A DNA stretch of 64,000 nt from Pseudomonadota bacterium. GTDB taxonomy: Bacteria; Myxococcota_A; Polyangia; Polyangiales; Polyangiaceae. The notes beneath the pieces are model-generated. The model did no database searches. It was given only the letters and a program-made list of their open reading frames with translations, and was not told where the DNA came from. Positions within the stretch are counted from its first letter, which is position 1. Each line of letters starts with the position of its first letter. The position numbers were made by a program, and so were the translations under genes. This document shows, piece after piece, positions 28,468-36,786 of the stretch. The stretch spans positions 1-64,000 of the forward strand of contig JAEYWK010000237.1 of assembly GCA_023431345.1 (NCBI GenBank), in the 5' to 3' direction.

Positions 28468-28526
28468 GTTGCTCCCTACCGCTCGGGATCGCGTCTCGAC
28501 AACATATCGAAAAGCGCCCGCCAATG

Positions 28527-28570
28527 GGCGTCACCGGCAAAAGAACCAAGGCCCCTGCTCGGGTGACGCC
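28527..28570. promoter_or_regulatory. Inverted repeat upstream of the sigma factor gene
   Basis: Perfect 9-base arms GGCGTCACC (28527-28535) and GGTGACGCC (28562-28570), 26 bases apart, lie 60-103 bases upstream of the sigma start and downstream of the lipoprotein gene on the same strand. It could be an operator of the sigma/kinase operon or a terminator stem of the preceding operon. No promoter hexamers were assigned. Confidence 0.4.
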
Positions 28571-28703
28571 TCCCCGCGAATTTTTTGTCGTGCCCAAGTT
28601 TTCTCGCCAGCCCGAACGTCCGAGCGGGCGGGAACACAATAGGTACGCGGGCTTACGGGCTGGTCGGGGCGCACACGCCGTAGTCGGCGAAGCGCGGGCG
28701 AGG

Positions 28704-29588
28704 CTATTTCTTGCGGTAGAGCGCGACGTCGTCGAGCCAGAGCTCGATGCCGGACTCTTTCGCCATTCGGAACGAGAAGCCGTTGATGTGACTGGGGTCG
28801 AGCCCGCTGGCGCTCATGTTCGGCTTGCGTTCTTGGAAGAACGCCTCGAACGGGATCACATAGAGGCGCCAGTCGTCGGTCACGGTCAGCGTGTATTGGA
28901 AGCTGTTGCCGCAGGTACCGGCCGGCGAGACGTAGCTTTGGGTCAGGATGTTGCCGCTCTCGTCGATGGCTTGCGTGCCGCTGCCTGCGCTGCAATCGAC
29001 GATGCACACTTCGCCCGGCTGCGCGATGCCCGCGGTGCCGGCGGCGGACGTCTGCCAGGTGTCGAGGACGAGCGTCGCGGAGCTGTCGCCGAAGGCGCGC
29101 GCCCAGAACGCGATGCCTTCGTAGCCGGCTGCTTCCCAAGCCGTCTGCGCGATCTTCCAGTTGCCGACGAGCGAGCCCCAGTCGGTGTGACCTCGCGAGC
29201 GTATCACGAGGGCTTGCGTGCTGCCGCAGCGCCCGCCGTCGATCGGCTCGAAGGCAGCGCTGGTGACGGCGCTCGCGCTCGCGAGCCCCGCGGTGCCGCT
29301 GCCGGCCGCAGCGCTACTACTCGAGCCACCGGCGCCGCCCGTCGCGCAGCCGGTCGTGTCTTCGGCTTGAGGTGACGGCGCGCGCTGACCGGTCGGATCG
29401 CCGCTCGCGAACCAGGTCATCTCCTCGCCCGGCTCGAACAGCAGCATCGACTGGAGCTCGTAGCCGTCGCCCGCTGCGCAGTCGACCGGCACGGGCGGGC
29501 GCGGGCTGGTGGCGCTGCATGCACACGTCAGCCACGCGAGACCCGCGAGCCAACCAGCCTGTCGAACGAGGGGCACGCGCTTCAGCAT
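28704..29588 (-). CDS. Jelly-roll (galactose-binding-like) lipoprotein, Cys-rich
   Basis: 294 residues. The signal peptide ends LAWLTCAC with probable lipidation at Cys22 or Cys24. A Gly/Ser/Ala-rich stretch (about 84-110) is followed by a beta-rich domain with GIAFWARAFG, WRLYVIPFEAFF, and the closing GIELWLDDVALYRKK. This is the same end pattern as the lipoproteins at 5488 and 35861. Several Cys residues (CIVDC, CGNS) could form disulfides outside the cell. It starts 4 bases after the stop of the outer-membrane barrel gene at 29593, so it is the third gene of a leftward unit (barrel, barrel, lipoprotein). A surface glycan-binding partner for the barrels is inferred. Confidence 0.8.
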   Translation of the reverse strand: MLKRVPLVRQAGWLAGLAWLTCACSATSPRPPVPVDCAAGDGYELQSMLLFEPGEEMTWFASGDPTGQRAPSPQAEDTTGCATGGAGGSSSSAAAGSGTAGLASASAVTSAAFEPIDGGRCGSTQALVIRSRGHTDWGSLVGNWKIAQTAWEAAGYEGIAFWARAFGDSSATLVLDTWQTSAAGTAGIAQPGEVCIVDCSAGSGTQAIDESGNILTQSYVSPAGTCGNSFQYTLTVTDDWRLYVIPFEAFFQERKPNMSASGLDPSHINGFSFRMAKESGIELWLDDVALYRKK

Positions 29589-29592
29589 GACA

Positions 29593-31128
29593 TCACCACC
29601 AGAACGTGCCCGACAGCGAGATCACGTGCTTGTCGGGGTTGACCTCGGGATCGGGCCGCGGCGGAAAGCCGCGCTCGACGACCACGGTGCTGCCGTAAAT
29701 GAAGTGGGAGTATTGGAGCGCCAGCTCGTCACGGCTCTGCCAATCGGTGTGGAAGAGCACGCGCGGCGAGATGACGGTGAAGGCTCGGCGGGTGTCGTCG
29801 GTGTCGGGGCGAACGTGGTCGAAGCGAGCCGAAACGCCGAACCAGGAGGCGACGTCGTAGGTGGCCTCGGCGCCGCCCTTGAGCTTGCTCTGACCGTCGT
29901 AGGCCGGGTCGTCGCTCGCGACCGAGACGGAGGCACCGAACAGGCTCAGCCGCAAATCCGGGCTCTTGCCCTTGTAGGCGTCGGCGAACACGAGGCGCGC
30001 CAAGCTCAGGTCGTACTGGCCGCCCAGCACCGTGAGCGAGCCGTTCCCGCCGCTGTTCGGGCCCAAATACTCGTCCATGATCTCGGGCCCGCCGCGCGCG
30101 TTCAAGACCTCGATCACTCCCGCGACAGCGGCGGCGTCCCGCGCCTCGGTGCGCGCGCCGGCGAGGAACAGGTGTCCGGCGCGACCGGCGGTGAGCCGCG
30201 CCTCCGCGCCCAGCACCGAGATGCGGCCGTCGGCTTTGCGCGGCGCCGTCACCTGATCATCGCTGGTGAACGCGGTGAAGTAGTGCGCGCCAACCTGCAC
30301 GAGATCTTTGAAGCCGACGCCCGCGTGCAGCTGGTTGACGAAGCTCGCGCCGACGTTCGGATCGGCGAAGCCGTTCCAGCCCGCGGGCACCAAGCCCAGC
30401 GGAGGGCGCCCGAGCTGCCCCCCGAAGCCCTGCTCGACCGCTAGCGTCACGTCCTTGCCCAGCTTGAAGGCGGCGGCCACGCTCTCGCCGATGGTGTTGG
30501 TGCGGGCGATCAGCGGCGTCGCGTAGCGGCCCGAGTCGTACATACCCATGTTGCCGTAGCGGCCGGTCAAGGCGCCGACGCGCACTTGCAGCGGTACGCC
30601 CGCGGGCTCGCTCAAGTTCAACGTCAAGTAGGCGTCGTTCGCGCCCAGCTGCTCGACGGGGTTGAAGGTGCCGGTCGCGTCGGTGAGCGAGCGCGCGGCC
30701 AAGATCACGGTGCCGGCGATGATGGAGTTGCCGTAAGTGAAATTCAGCTGCGTCCACGTTTCGGGGATCGCGCCGGTGTACTCGAAACGTCGAACATTCT
30801 GCGGGATCAGCGGCGGCGTGTGCAGCGCGGTGGTGTTTTGCTCCGCGCCAGGCTCATCGCGCTGGAGCACGCCGATGCGCAGCGGCAGCTGCAGGTAGCC
30901 ATGGAAATCGAGCGTGAACTGGCGCGAGGTCGCGGGCACGCCGAACGGCACCGACGGCGCGGCGCTCGGCGCTTGCGGCTCACCCGGATCCAAGCCTAGC
31001 CGCGGCAAGCTGCTCGTCTGGGCTCGGGCGGCGGCGGGGATCGCGACCACGCTCAGCAGCAACAGACCGGTCAGGGCACGCCGTCGGCCGACGCCTCGGT
31101 GCAGGTGGGGGTGAGCGGAGTTCGACAT
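29593..31128 (-). CDS. Outer-membrane beta-barrel protein 1 (porin-like)
   Basis: 511 residues with a cleavable signal (ALTGLLLLSVVAIPAAARA, about residues 19-37) and a proline-rich lead. After that come alternating amphipathic strands (FTLDFHGYLQLPLRIGV, WTQLNFTYGN, LALQYSHFIYGST) and a C-terminus ending in aromatic residues (SLSGTFWW), the usual assembly signal of barrels. It is clearly paralogous to the next gene upstream: both contain FHTDWQSRDEL / FRTDWQSTDRL near the C-terminus. There is no TonB box or plug domain, so it is a porin-like barrel rather than a TonB-dependent receptor. Uptake of oligosaccharides is inferred from neighbours. It starts 15 bases after the stop of protein 2. 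Confidence 0.82.
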   Translation of the reverse strand: MSNSAHPHLHRGVGRRRALTGLLLLSVVAIPAAARAQTSSLPRLGLDPGEPQAPSAAPSVPFGVPATSRQFTLDFHGYLQLPLRIGVLQRDEPGAEQNTTALHTPPLIPQNVRRFEYTGAIPETWTQLNFTYGNSIIAGTVILAARSLTDATGTFNPVEQLGANDAYLTLNLSEPAGVPLQVRVGALTGRYGNMGMYDSGRYATPLIARTNTIGESVAAAFKLGKDVTLAVEQGFGGQLGRPPLGLVPAGWNGFADPNVGASFVNQLHAGVGFKDLVQVGAHYFTAFTSDDQVTAPRKADGRISVLGAEARLTAGRAGHLFLAGARTEARDAAAVAGVIEVLNARGGPEIMDEYLGPNSGGNGSLTVLGGQYDLSLARLVFADAYKGKSPDLRLSLFGASVSVASDDPAYDGQSKLKGGAEATYDVASWFGVSARFDHVRPDTDDTRRAFTVISPRVLFHTDWQSRDELALQYSHFIYGSTVVVERGFPPRPDPEVNPDKHVISLSGTFWW

Positions 31129-31143
31129 AGGGTGCTCTCTTGC

Positions 31144-32709
31144 TTAGAAATCGAGGTAAGCGCCGAGGGCGAAGACGTGGCGATCCAGCGGCAGCGCGGC
31201 GTTGTTGTCGACGGTGTCGCTGTAGAAGCGCCGCGAGTAGATCAGCTCGAGCCTATCGGTGCTTTGCCAGTCGGTGCGGAAGGCGATGCCCGGCGAGACG
31301 CTGTACACCGACCAGCGACCGACGCCGGTCTCGCCTCGGATCACGTCGCCGTCGCGGTAAGGTTTGGTGACGACGGCGTCGCGGCTCTCCCCGTAGCTGC
31401 GCAGCGTGAGCGAGAACCAGCGCAGCATCTGGTAGTTGACGTCGGCGCCGAGCAGGTAGCCGTTGCCGCCGTCGAGCTGCTTCTCTTTGCTGGCGAGCGT
31501 GAAATGACCGATGCCGGCCAAGGCAATCCGCACGTCCGGCGCGTTGCCATCGAACGAGCGGCCCGCGTAGTGATAGAGCAGCGTGGCCAGGCTCATCGAG
31601 TACTGGGCGCTGACGACCGCCAGCTTGCCGGTGCCGTTGCTGTTTGCGCCCAGGAACTTGTTGGTGAGGTCTTGACCGCCTTTGGTCCAATCGATGCCCC
31701 ACCACACGCCGTCGTGGATGGCAGCGGCGTTCTTCAGGTTCCAAAAGGCACCGCTCACGCCCAGCTCGCCGAACGGCAGCGCGGTGACGCGCGTCTCCGC
31801 GATCAGCGTGTCGATGTGGCCGTCGCTCGGGTTCTTCTTCAGGTAAACGCGCTCGTCGGTGCCCGTCGTGCGCGCGTAGTGGAGGCGAAAGACGTAGGCG
31901 TTCTTGTAGCTGAGGCCGGCGTGGGCGTGGTGGACGAGGCTGGACAGACCGGTCTCGGTCCAGCCCGTGTAGTCACCGCGACGAAAATCCTCCGGCAGGC
32001 TCGGGACACCGCTGGTGCCGAGCTCGAAATTCATGCGCAGCGCGGGCGTGACGTCGAGCTCCGCGAAGCCGCTGCCGCCGAAGCCGCGCGTCGCCAGCAT
32101 CGGACCGAAGATGCCCCAGCCCCACGGCCCCGGGCCCGCGAAGTTTTCGGTGAAGGCGCCGACGCGCGCCGAGAGCCGCAGCTTGCCCAGCGGCGCGGGC
32201 GTGAGCGTGAGGTAGGCCTGTCCGAACGAGGCCCCTTCCGTCGGCTTGTCGAAGCCTTGCGCCTCGCGCCCCGGCGCGCGCGTTTGAAACGTGACGGTGC
32301 CGCGCACCGCGGAGGTGCCGTACTCGAAGCGCAGCGTGATGCCCGTTTGCGGATAGAACGGCTGCCGGCCTTGGCTCAGCGCCGGCACGTGCAGGCGCAG
32401 GCCCAGATCACGACCGTCGGTGGGCGTCGGCTCACGACCGAGGCCGACCGCTTCCCAGGCGTAGAGGTTGCCGCCGATGCGGAACAGCGCGTCATCACCG
32501 CGCGGGGTGGGAGCTCCGAATGAAGGCGCGCGGCCACCGGGGGCGGGCGCGACCGGCGGAGCCTCCGGCGACAAGCCGAGACCCACCGGGCGAGGCGAGC
32601 CCGGCAGCGCATCCGCCGGTGGTTCCCCGTGCGCCACCGACGTCAACCCCGAACCAGCAAGCACGGCAACGACCACCGCACGTTGGTATTTCCACTGCCG
32701 TCGCTGCAT
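31144..32709 (-). CDS. Outer-membrane beta-barrel protein 2 (porin-like)
   Basis: 521 residues from the ATG at 32709, chosen because it begins directly with a signal peptide (RAVVVAVLAGSGLTSVAHG). The frame continues upstream to 32799 without a hydrophobic start. A Pro/Gly/Ala-rich segment (about 29-70) precedes the barrel-type strands. The last residues LDRHVFALGAYLDF end in Phe, as expected for an outer-membrane barrel. It is paralogous to the 29593-31128 protein. A promoter-like pair lies at 32765-32793. It may bring sugar fragments released by the GH74/GH44 lipoproteins across the outer membrane; this is inference from gene context only. Confidence 0.82.
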   Translation of the reverse strand: MQRRQWKYQRAVVVAVLAGSGLTSVAHGEPPADALPGSPRPVGLGLSPEAPPVAPAPGGRAPSFGAPTPRGDDALFRIGGNLYAWEAVGLGREPTPTDGRDLGLRLHVPALSQGRQPFYPQTGITLRFEYGTSAVRGTVTFQTRAPGREAQGFDKPTEGASFGQAYLTLTPAPLGKLRLSARVGAFTENFAGPGPWGWGIFGPMLATRGFGGSGFAELDVTPALRMNFELGTSGVPSLPEDFRRGDYTGWTETGLSSLVHHAHAGLSYKNAYVFRLHYARTTGTDERVYLKKNPSDGHIDTLIAETRVTALPFGELGVSGAFWNLKNAAAIHDGVWWGIDWTKGGQDLTNKFLGANSNGTGKLAVVSAQYSMSLATLLYHYAGRSFDGNAPDVRIALAGIGHFTLASKEKQLDGGNGYLLGADVNYQMLRWFSLTLRSYGESRDAVVTKPYRDGDVIRGETGVGRWSVYSVSPGIAFRTDWQSTDRLELIYSRRFYSDTVDNNAALPLDRHVFALGAYLDF

Positions 32710-32764
32710 GGGGCCCGGCTCGTTTACCAGTACACACTCGAAGTTGTCACGCCGTTCGTCATGT

Positions 32765-32793
32765 ATTCGACTTTGCGGACTCGAGTCTTTCAA
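32765..32793 (-). promoter_or_regulatory. Predicted promoter with palindromic spacer for the barrel operon
   Basis: On the minus strand TTGAAA (32788-32793) and TCGAAT (32765-32770) are 17 bases apart, the preferred spacing for the housekeeping sigma factor, about 55 bases upstream of the barrel start. The spacer holds a perfect 10-base palindrome GACTCGAGTC (32778-32787), where a repressor could sit. The -10 match is only 4 of 6. Confidence 0.4.
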
Positions 32794-32859
32794 AACCACT
32801 GCGAGTCATCTCATAAATCACGAGCGACCGGCAGCGACGTGACGATTCGCGCGCGCCCG

Positions 32860-33378
32860 CTAGTGCGAAATCTCGACGCGACTAGCGTTGTCTGCGCTCA
32901 CGCCGGCTTCGGGCACTTGGCTGCCGTGCGCGACGAGCATGAACGTGACGACACCCCACGCGTCCGCGGGCGTGAGCGCGCGGGTCCCTTCGTCGGGGTG
33001 ATGCTGGCTCAGGTAGTCGTGCAGATCTTTTGCGTTACGCAGCGGGCCGCGCGAAGGCGCGCCGGGTGGCCGCGTTTGCGCCTGCATCTGCAGCTGAACC
33101 GGGTCGGTGGTGGTCGGCGAAGTGGACGCATCACGCGGGTACATCGGCAGCGCGCCGGCGCCGATGATCGAGGGGGCGTACGCTTTGCCTTCGCCGCGCT
33201 CGCCGTGGCAGCTGGCGCAGCGCGCCGCGTACGTGCTCGAGCCGGAGGCGGCGCGGCTGCGGGCCTGGATCAAGCTCGCGTCGCTTGCCCCCGTCTGAGT
33301 GGCACCGCACGCGACGGTGATGATGGCGCCGAGCAGCGCGGAGGTCAGCGAGTTAGTCGACGTGAGACGAAGGCGCAT
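32860..33378 (-). CDS. Cytochrome c lipoprotein (single heme)
   Basis: 172 residues. The signal ends in ITVAC (Cys24), so it is probably lipid-anchored, although position -3 is not the usual Leu. The heme site is CASCH (54-58) in the class-I context YAARCASCHGERGEG. Candidate axial Met residues follow (ALPMYPRD, VTFMLV). It is a small class-I cytochrome c that shuttles electrons in the periplasm or at the outer membrane. It lies 26 bases after the GH3 stop on the same strand, so it is co-transcribed with a sugar enzyme. With the CXXCH-bearing DUF1592 proteins it hints at an oxidative step in this locus. Confidence 0.9.
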   Translation of the reverse strand: MRLRLTSTNSLTSALLGAIITVACGATQTGASDASLIQARSRAASGSSTYAARCASCHGERGEGKAYAPSIIGAGALPMYPRDASTSPTTTDPVQLQMQAQTRPPGAPSRGPLRNAKDLHDYLSQHHPDEGTRALTPADAWGVVTFMLVAHGSQVPEAGVSADNASRVEISH

Positions 33379-33404
33379 CCATACTCCTATTCGTAGCGAA
33401 GAAA

Positions 33405-35582
33405 CTAAACGAGCTCGACTTCACCGCCAAGCGGCGCGCGCGAATCGCCGCCGACGAACACGTGGAACTTGCCCGGCTCGGCGCGCTGCTGCAGGTCTGC
33501 CCCGCAGAAGGCGAGCGCGACCGCGTCGAGCGTGAGCTCTACCGTCTTCGTTTCACCGGGCGCGAGCGACACGCGCTGAAAGCCCTTCAGCTCGCGCACG
33601 GGGCGGGTGAGGGAGCCGACGAGATCGCGCACGTACAGCTGCACGATCTCGTCGCCCCTCACGCGGCCCGTGTTCTTGACCTCCGCGCGCACGCGGATGG
33701 TCTCCGTCACGCGGGCGCGCGTGGGCGTGATCTCCACCTTGCCGTACTCGAACGTCGCGTACGACAGTCCGAAGCCGAAGGGGAACTCGGGCGTCACCTC
33801 CACGTCGAGGTAGCTCGCGTCGTAGTCGCTCGGGTCGAGCGGCGTGCCGGTGGGGATGCCTTTGCGCGAGGCCTTCGGCGGGCGGCCCGTGTTCTTGTGC
33901 GCGTAGTAGACCGGCACTTGCCCGACGCTGCGAGGGAAGCTGATCGGCAGCTTGCCCGACGGAACGACGTCGCCGAGCAGCACATCGGCCAAGGCAGGGC
34001 CCGCCATCGTGCCCAGGTGCCAAGCGTAGAGGACCGCGGAAGCGCGCGCGCACACGTCGCCGAGCACCAACGGCCGCCCCGCCATGATGACGAGCACCAG
34101 CGGCGTGCCGGTCGCGGCCACCCGCTCCAGCAGCTCGCGCTGCGCTCCTGGCAAGTCGAGGAACGCGCGGCTGCGACACTCGCCGCTGATGTTCGCGACC
34201 TCGCCCAAGAACAGCAGCGCCACGTCGGCGCTCGTGGCCGCGTCGACCGCGGCCTGGATGCCGCTCGTGTCCAGCGAGCGGCCGTCGCTCAAGCCGGCCG
34301 CGTGCGCGATGATCGCGCCATCGGCGGCGCGCTCGCGCAGGGCCCGGAGCGGAGTGATCGCCGCTTCGACGACCCCGTTGTAAGCCCAGCTGCCGAGCTG
34401 CTCGGCAGGGGCGTCCGCGAGCGGCCCCAGTACCGCGATTTTGCGCGCGCTCTTGGCGATAGGCAGGACGTCGCCTTCGTTCTTCAGCAGCACCACGCTC
34501 TGCGCGGCCGCTTCGTGCGCCAGCGCTAGGTGCTCCGCGCACAGCGACACGCTGGTGACGGGCGCGCTGCGGTACGGCTCATCGAACAAGCCGAGCTCGT
34601 GCTTCACGCGCAAGATGCGGCGCACGGCGTCGTCGACGATCGACCGCGGCACCACGCCGCTCTCCACCAGCCGCGGCAAGTGGGCCAAGTACGTGGGGCT
34701 CGCCATCTCGAGATCGACGCCGGCGAGCGCGGCCACGCGCGCCACATCGGGCTCATCGGCGCAGTAGCCGTGCGCGATCATCTCGAACATCGAGGCCCAG
34801 TCGCTCACCACGAAGCCGGTGAAGCCCCACTCCCCCTTGAGGATCTGGCGGAGCAAGAAGGCGTTGCCGCTGGCGGGCACGCCGTTCAAGTCATTGAAGC
34901 CCGACATGAAGGTCAGCGCTCCCGCCTCGACCGCGGCCCGAAACGGCGGCAGGTACACGTCGCGGAGCAGCGGCTCGGGCACCCAGGTCGTGTTGTATTC
35001 TTTGCCGGATTCGGTCGCGCCGTAGGCCGCGAAGTGCTTGGCGCAGGCGGCGATGCGATCACGATCGCCAGGCCGCCCCTGGAAGCCGCGCACCATCGCC
35101 GCGCCCATGCGCGAAGCCAGCAGCGCGTCCTCCCCGAAGCTCTCGGCGACGCGGCCCCAGCGCGGATCGCGGGTGACGTCGATCATCGGCGCGAACGTCC
35201 AGTCGATGCCCATCTCCACCGCCTCGCGCGCGGCGGCGCGGGCGGTGCGCTCGGCGAGCGACGGGTCGAAGCTCGCGGCGAGCCCGAGCGAGATCGGGAA
35301 GATCGTATGATAGCCGTGGATCACGTCGCGGCCAAAGATGATCGGCACGCCGAGGCGTGACGCGAGCGCCGCGCGCTGCAGCTGATTGCGCTGCTCGAGC
35401 GACGTCGTGTTCAAGACCGAGCCGATCTTGCCCGCGGTCGCGTCGCGCAAGATCTGCGCTTCGTCGCCGAAGCCCCAAGCCAGCTGCGACATCTGGCCCG
35501 CTTTTTCCACGAGCGTCATTTGCTCGATGAGCGCTTCGACGCGCGCGATTCGCGGTGGCTCGACCTGCTCGACTTCACTCAT
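33405..35582 (-). CDS. bglX: GH3 beta-glucosidase, BglX type
   Basis: 725 residues without a signal peptide, so cytoplasmic. Typical GH3 motifs are QMTLVEKAGQMSQ near the N-terminus, FGRDVIHGYHTIFP, and KHFAAYGATESGKEYN (BglX-like). The catalytic nucleophile is Asp261 in GFVVSDWASM. The C-terminal fibronectin III-like domain ends with ELKGFQRVSLAPGETKTVELTL. The family removes terminal beta-linked glucose; in this setting it would finish xyloglucan backbone fragments after GH31 has removed xylose. It is divergent from the lipoprotein/GH31/GH42 unit across a 278-base control region. The symbol is by family resemblance; E. coli BglX itself is periplasmic. Confidence 0.92.
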   Translation of the reverse strand: MSEVEQVEPPRIARVEALIEQMTLVEKAGQMSQLAWGFGDEAQILRDATAGKIGSVLNTTSLEQRNQLQRAALASRLGVPIIFGRDVIHGYHTIFPISLGLAASFDPSLAERTARAAAREAVEMGIDWTFAPMIDVTRDPRWGRVAESFGEDALLASRMGAAMVRGFQGRPGDRDRIAACAKHFAAYGATESGKEYNTTWVPEPLLRDVYLPPFRAAVEAGALTFMSGFNDLNGVPASGNAFLLRQILKGEWGFTGFVVSDWASMFEMIAHGYCADEPDVARVAALAGVDLEMASPTYLAHLPRLVESGVVPRSIVDDAVRRILRVKHELGLFDEPYRSAPVTSVSLCAEHLALAHEAAAQSVVLLKNEGDVLPIAKSARKIAVLGPLADAPAEQLGSWAYNGVVEAAITPLRALRERAADGAIIAHAAGLSDGRSLDTSGIQAAVDAATSADVALLFLGEVANISGECRSRAFLDLPGAQRELLERVAATGTPLVLVIMAGRPLVLGDVCARASAVLYAWHLGTMAGPALADVLLGDVVPSGKLPISFPRSVGQVPVYYAHKNTGRPPKASRKGIPTGTPLDPSDYDASYLDVEVTPEFPFGFGLSYATFEYGKVEITPTRARVTETIRVRAEVKNTGRVRGDEIVQLYVRDLVGSLTRPVRELKGFQRVSLAPGETKTVELTLDAVALAFCGADLQQRAEPGKFHVFVGGDSRAPLGGEVELV

Positions 35583-35860
35583 TCTTGTTTGAGGGACGGG
35601 TAGGCTGGGCGCTGGGCGCGTCGCAAGCGCTATTTGCGGGTTCTCAGATCATCGCGATCTCTTCGCATTCTCTGCGCCTCGATGTCGGCCTCCAGATATC
35701 GAGTTTCGCAGTTTGCTACCGCTTTATCTCAAATTCGAAGGTCCGCCTTTTACGGATGATTTTGCTGGAATCGGTGCCAGCTTCAGCGTCTATAGCGAGG
35801 CGCCCGGCAAAGACGGGTCGTCAGGCCTCACGTTCGTGGGGCCTCCAAGGAGAGTCTTCT
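35583..35860. promoter_or_regulatory. Divergent control region between GH3 and lipoprotein/GH31/GH42 units
   Basis: 278 bases, relatively AT-rich. Visible symmetry: AGATC-ATCGC-GATCT (35646-35660) with the inner palindrome ATCGCGAT, and arms CTCGAT / ATCGAG (35678-35683 and 35698-35703). AAGGAG upstream of the ATG at 35861 is the ribosome site of the rightward gene. No consensus promoter could be fixed. Dyad sites between divergent sugar genes are typical operator positions. Confidence 0.45.
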
Positions 35861-36703
35861 ATGACAAGTTCGGCGATGTTTCACTCGGCGCTGGTCGCCG
35901 TGCTGGCGGCTGGGTTCTCGGTCGCGTGCGTCAGCAACGACGAGCCGGATGCCGACGGCAAGGCTGGCTCGAGCGCGCAAGGGGGCAGCTCCGGCGCCGG
36001 CAGCACGGGCGGCAGCGCGGGCTCCGGCGCGGCCGGCGCTTCGGGTGGCGGCGGCAGCAGTGGCAGCGGCGGCACCCCGGCGGTCATGATCTCGTGCGCG
36101 TCGACCGCCGAGGCTTCGGGCACCAGCCCGAGCATCACCGACTTCGAGAACCTGACTACGCCTACTGGCACCTTCACCTTCGAGAGCGCGGGCCTGCTCG
36201 GCGGCACCTACATCTACTCCGATCTCACGGCGACCGAAGAGCCGTCGACCACCGCGGTCGAGCTGTCCGAGGGCCATGACGAAGAGAGCACGCAAGCCAT
36301 CGTTGGCAAGATCCACAACGCTACCTGGGGCGGCGGGTTCGGCCTCTGGATGGCGTGCGTCGACGCGAGCGTCTACACGGGCGTCACGTTCTGGGCGCGC
36401 GGCGTCTCGCCGGTAGGCCCGGTGAAGCTCTTGCTCTCGACCAACGCCGTCGAGGTCGAGATGAAGGGCGGCGAGTGCCCGGACGCCGGCCCGTGTGATC
36501 GCCCGGCGCTCACGTTCCAGCTCACCGAAGAGTGGACGGAGCACACGTACAAGTGGGCGGACTTCAAAGATGGCAACGCCGCCGGCACGGCCGTCCCCGC
36601 GAGCGGGGACGACCTGTTCGGTCTGGAGTTCGCGCTCACGAACGACAACACGTCGCGTGAGCTCGAGATCGCACTCGACGACATCGCCTTCACGACCGAA
36701 TAG
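35861..36703 (+). CDS. Jelly-roll (galactose-binding-like) lipoprotein with Gly/Ser linker
   Basis: 280 residues from the ATG at 35861, supported by AAGGAG about 9 bases upstream; the longer open frame has no signal. The signal ends FSVAC (Cys23), followed by a Gly/Ser/Ala linker of about 40 residues. The beta-sandwich domain contains GVTFWARGVSPVG, a helix-free EEWTEHTYKWADF, and the closing ELEIALDDIAFTTE, matching the two other small lipoproteins. It is first gene of a rightward unit with GH31 and GH42. It probably binds glycan at the cell surface; the fold and role are inferred from pattern, not from a proven family hit. Confidence 0.8.
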   Translation: MTSSAMFHSALVAVLAAGFSVACVSNDEPDADGKAGSSAQGGSSGAGSTGGSAGSGAAGASGGGGSSGSGGTPAVMISCASTAEASGTSPSITDFENLTTPTGTFTFESAGLLGGTYIYSDLTATEEPSTTAVELSEGHDEESTQAIVGKIHNATWGGGFGLWMACVDASVYTGVTFWARGVSPVGPVKLLLSTNAVEVEMKGGECPDAGPCDRPALTFQLTEEWTEHTYKWADFKDGNAAGTAVPASGDDLFGLEFALTNDNTSRELEIALDDIAFTTE

Positions 36704-36717
36704 CTCAGCTGAAGGCT

Positions 36718-36755
36718 GCCGGCGGTCTGCGCCAACGAGGCGCGGACCGTCCGGT
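36718..36755 (+). terminator. Strong hairpin between lipoprotein and GH31 genes
   Basis: An 11-base-pair stem (36723-36733 with 36739-36749, one G-T pair, loop AACGA) is extended by 5 further pairs after a one-base bulge. It has no T tract. Being inside an apparent operon, it more likely attenuates or stabilises the message than ends it completely. Confidence 0.55.
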
Positions 36756-36756
36756 G

Positions 36757-36772
36757 TGCGTGCGTGCGTGCG
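36757..36772 (+). repeat. Tetranucleotide repeat (TGCG)4 before the GH31 ribosome site
   Basis: Four perfect TGCG units lie directly before GAGGAG (36775-36780) and the ATG at 36787. An in-frame GTG at 36754 reads through the repeat into GH31, so a change in repeat number would shift that longer frame, while the ATG start would be unaffected. Confidence 0.85.
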
Positions 36773-36786
36773 ACGAGGAGTTTCTC

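Noticed and set aside
29593..32709. Barrel genes as TonB-dependent receptors (SusC-like)
   Set aside because: Length near 510-520 residues with no plug domain or TonB box; the layout is porin-like.
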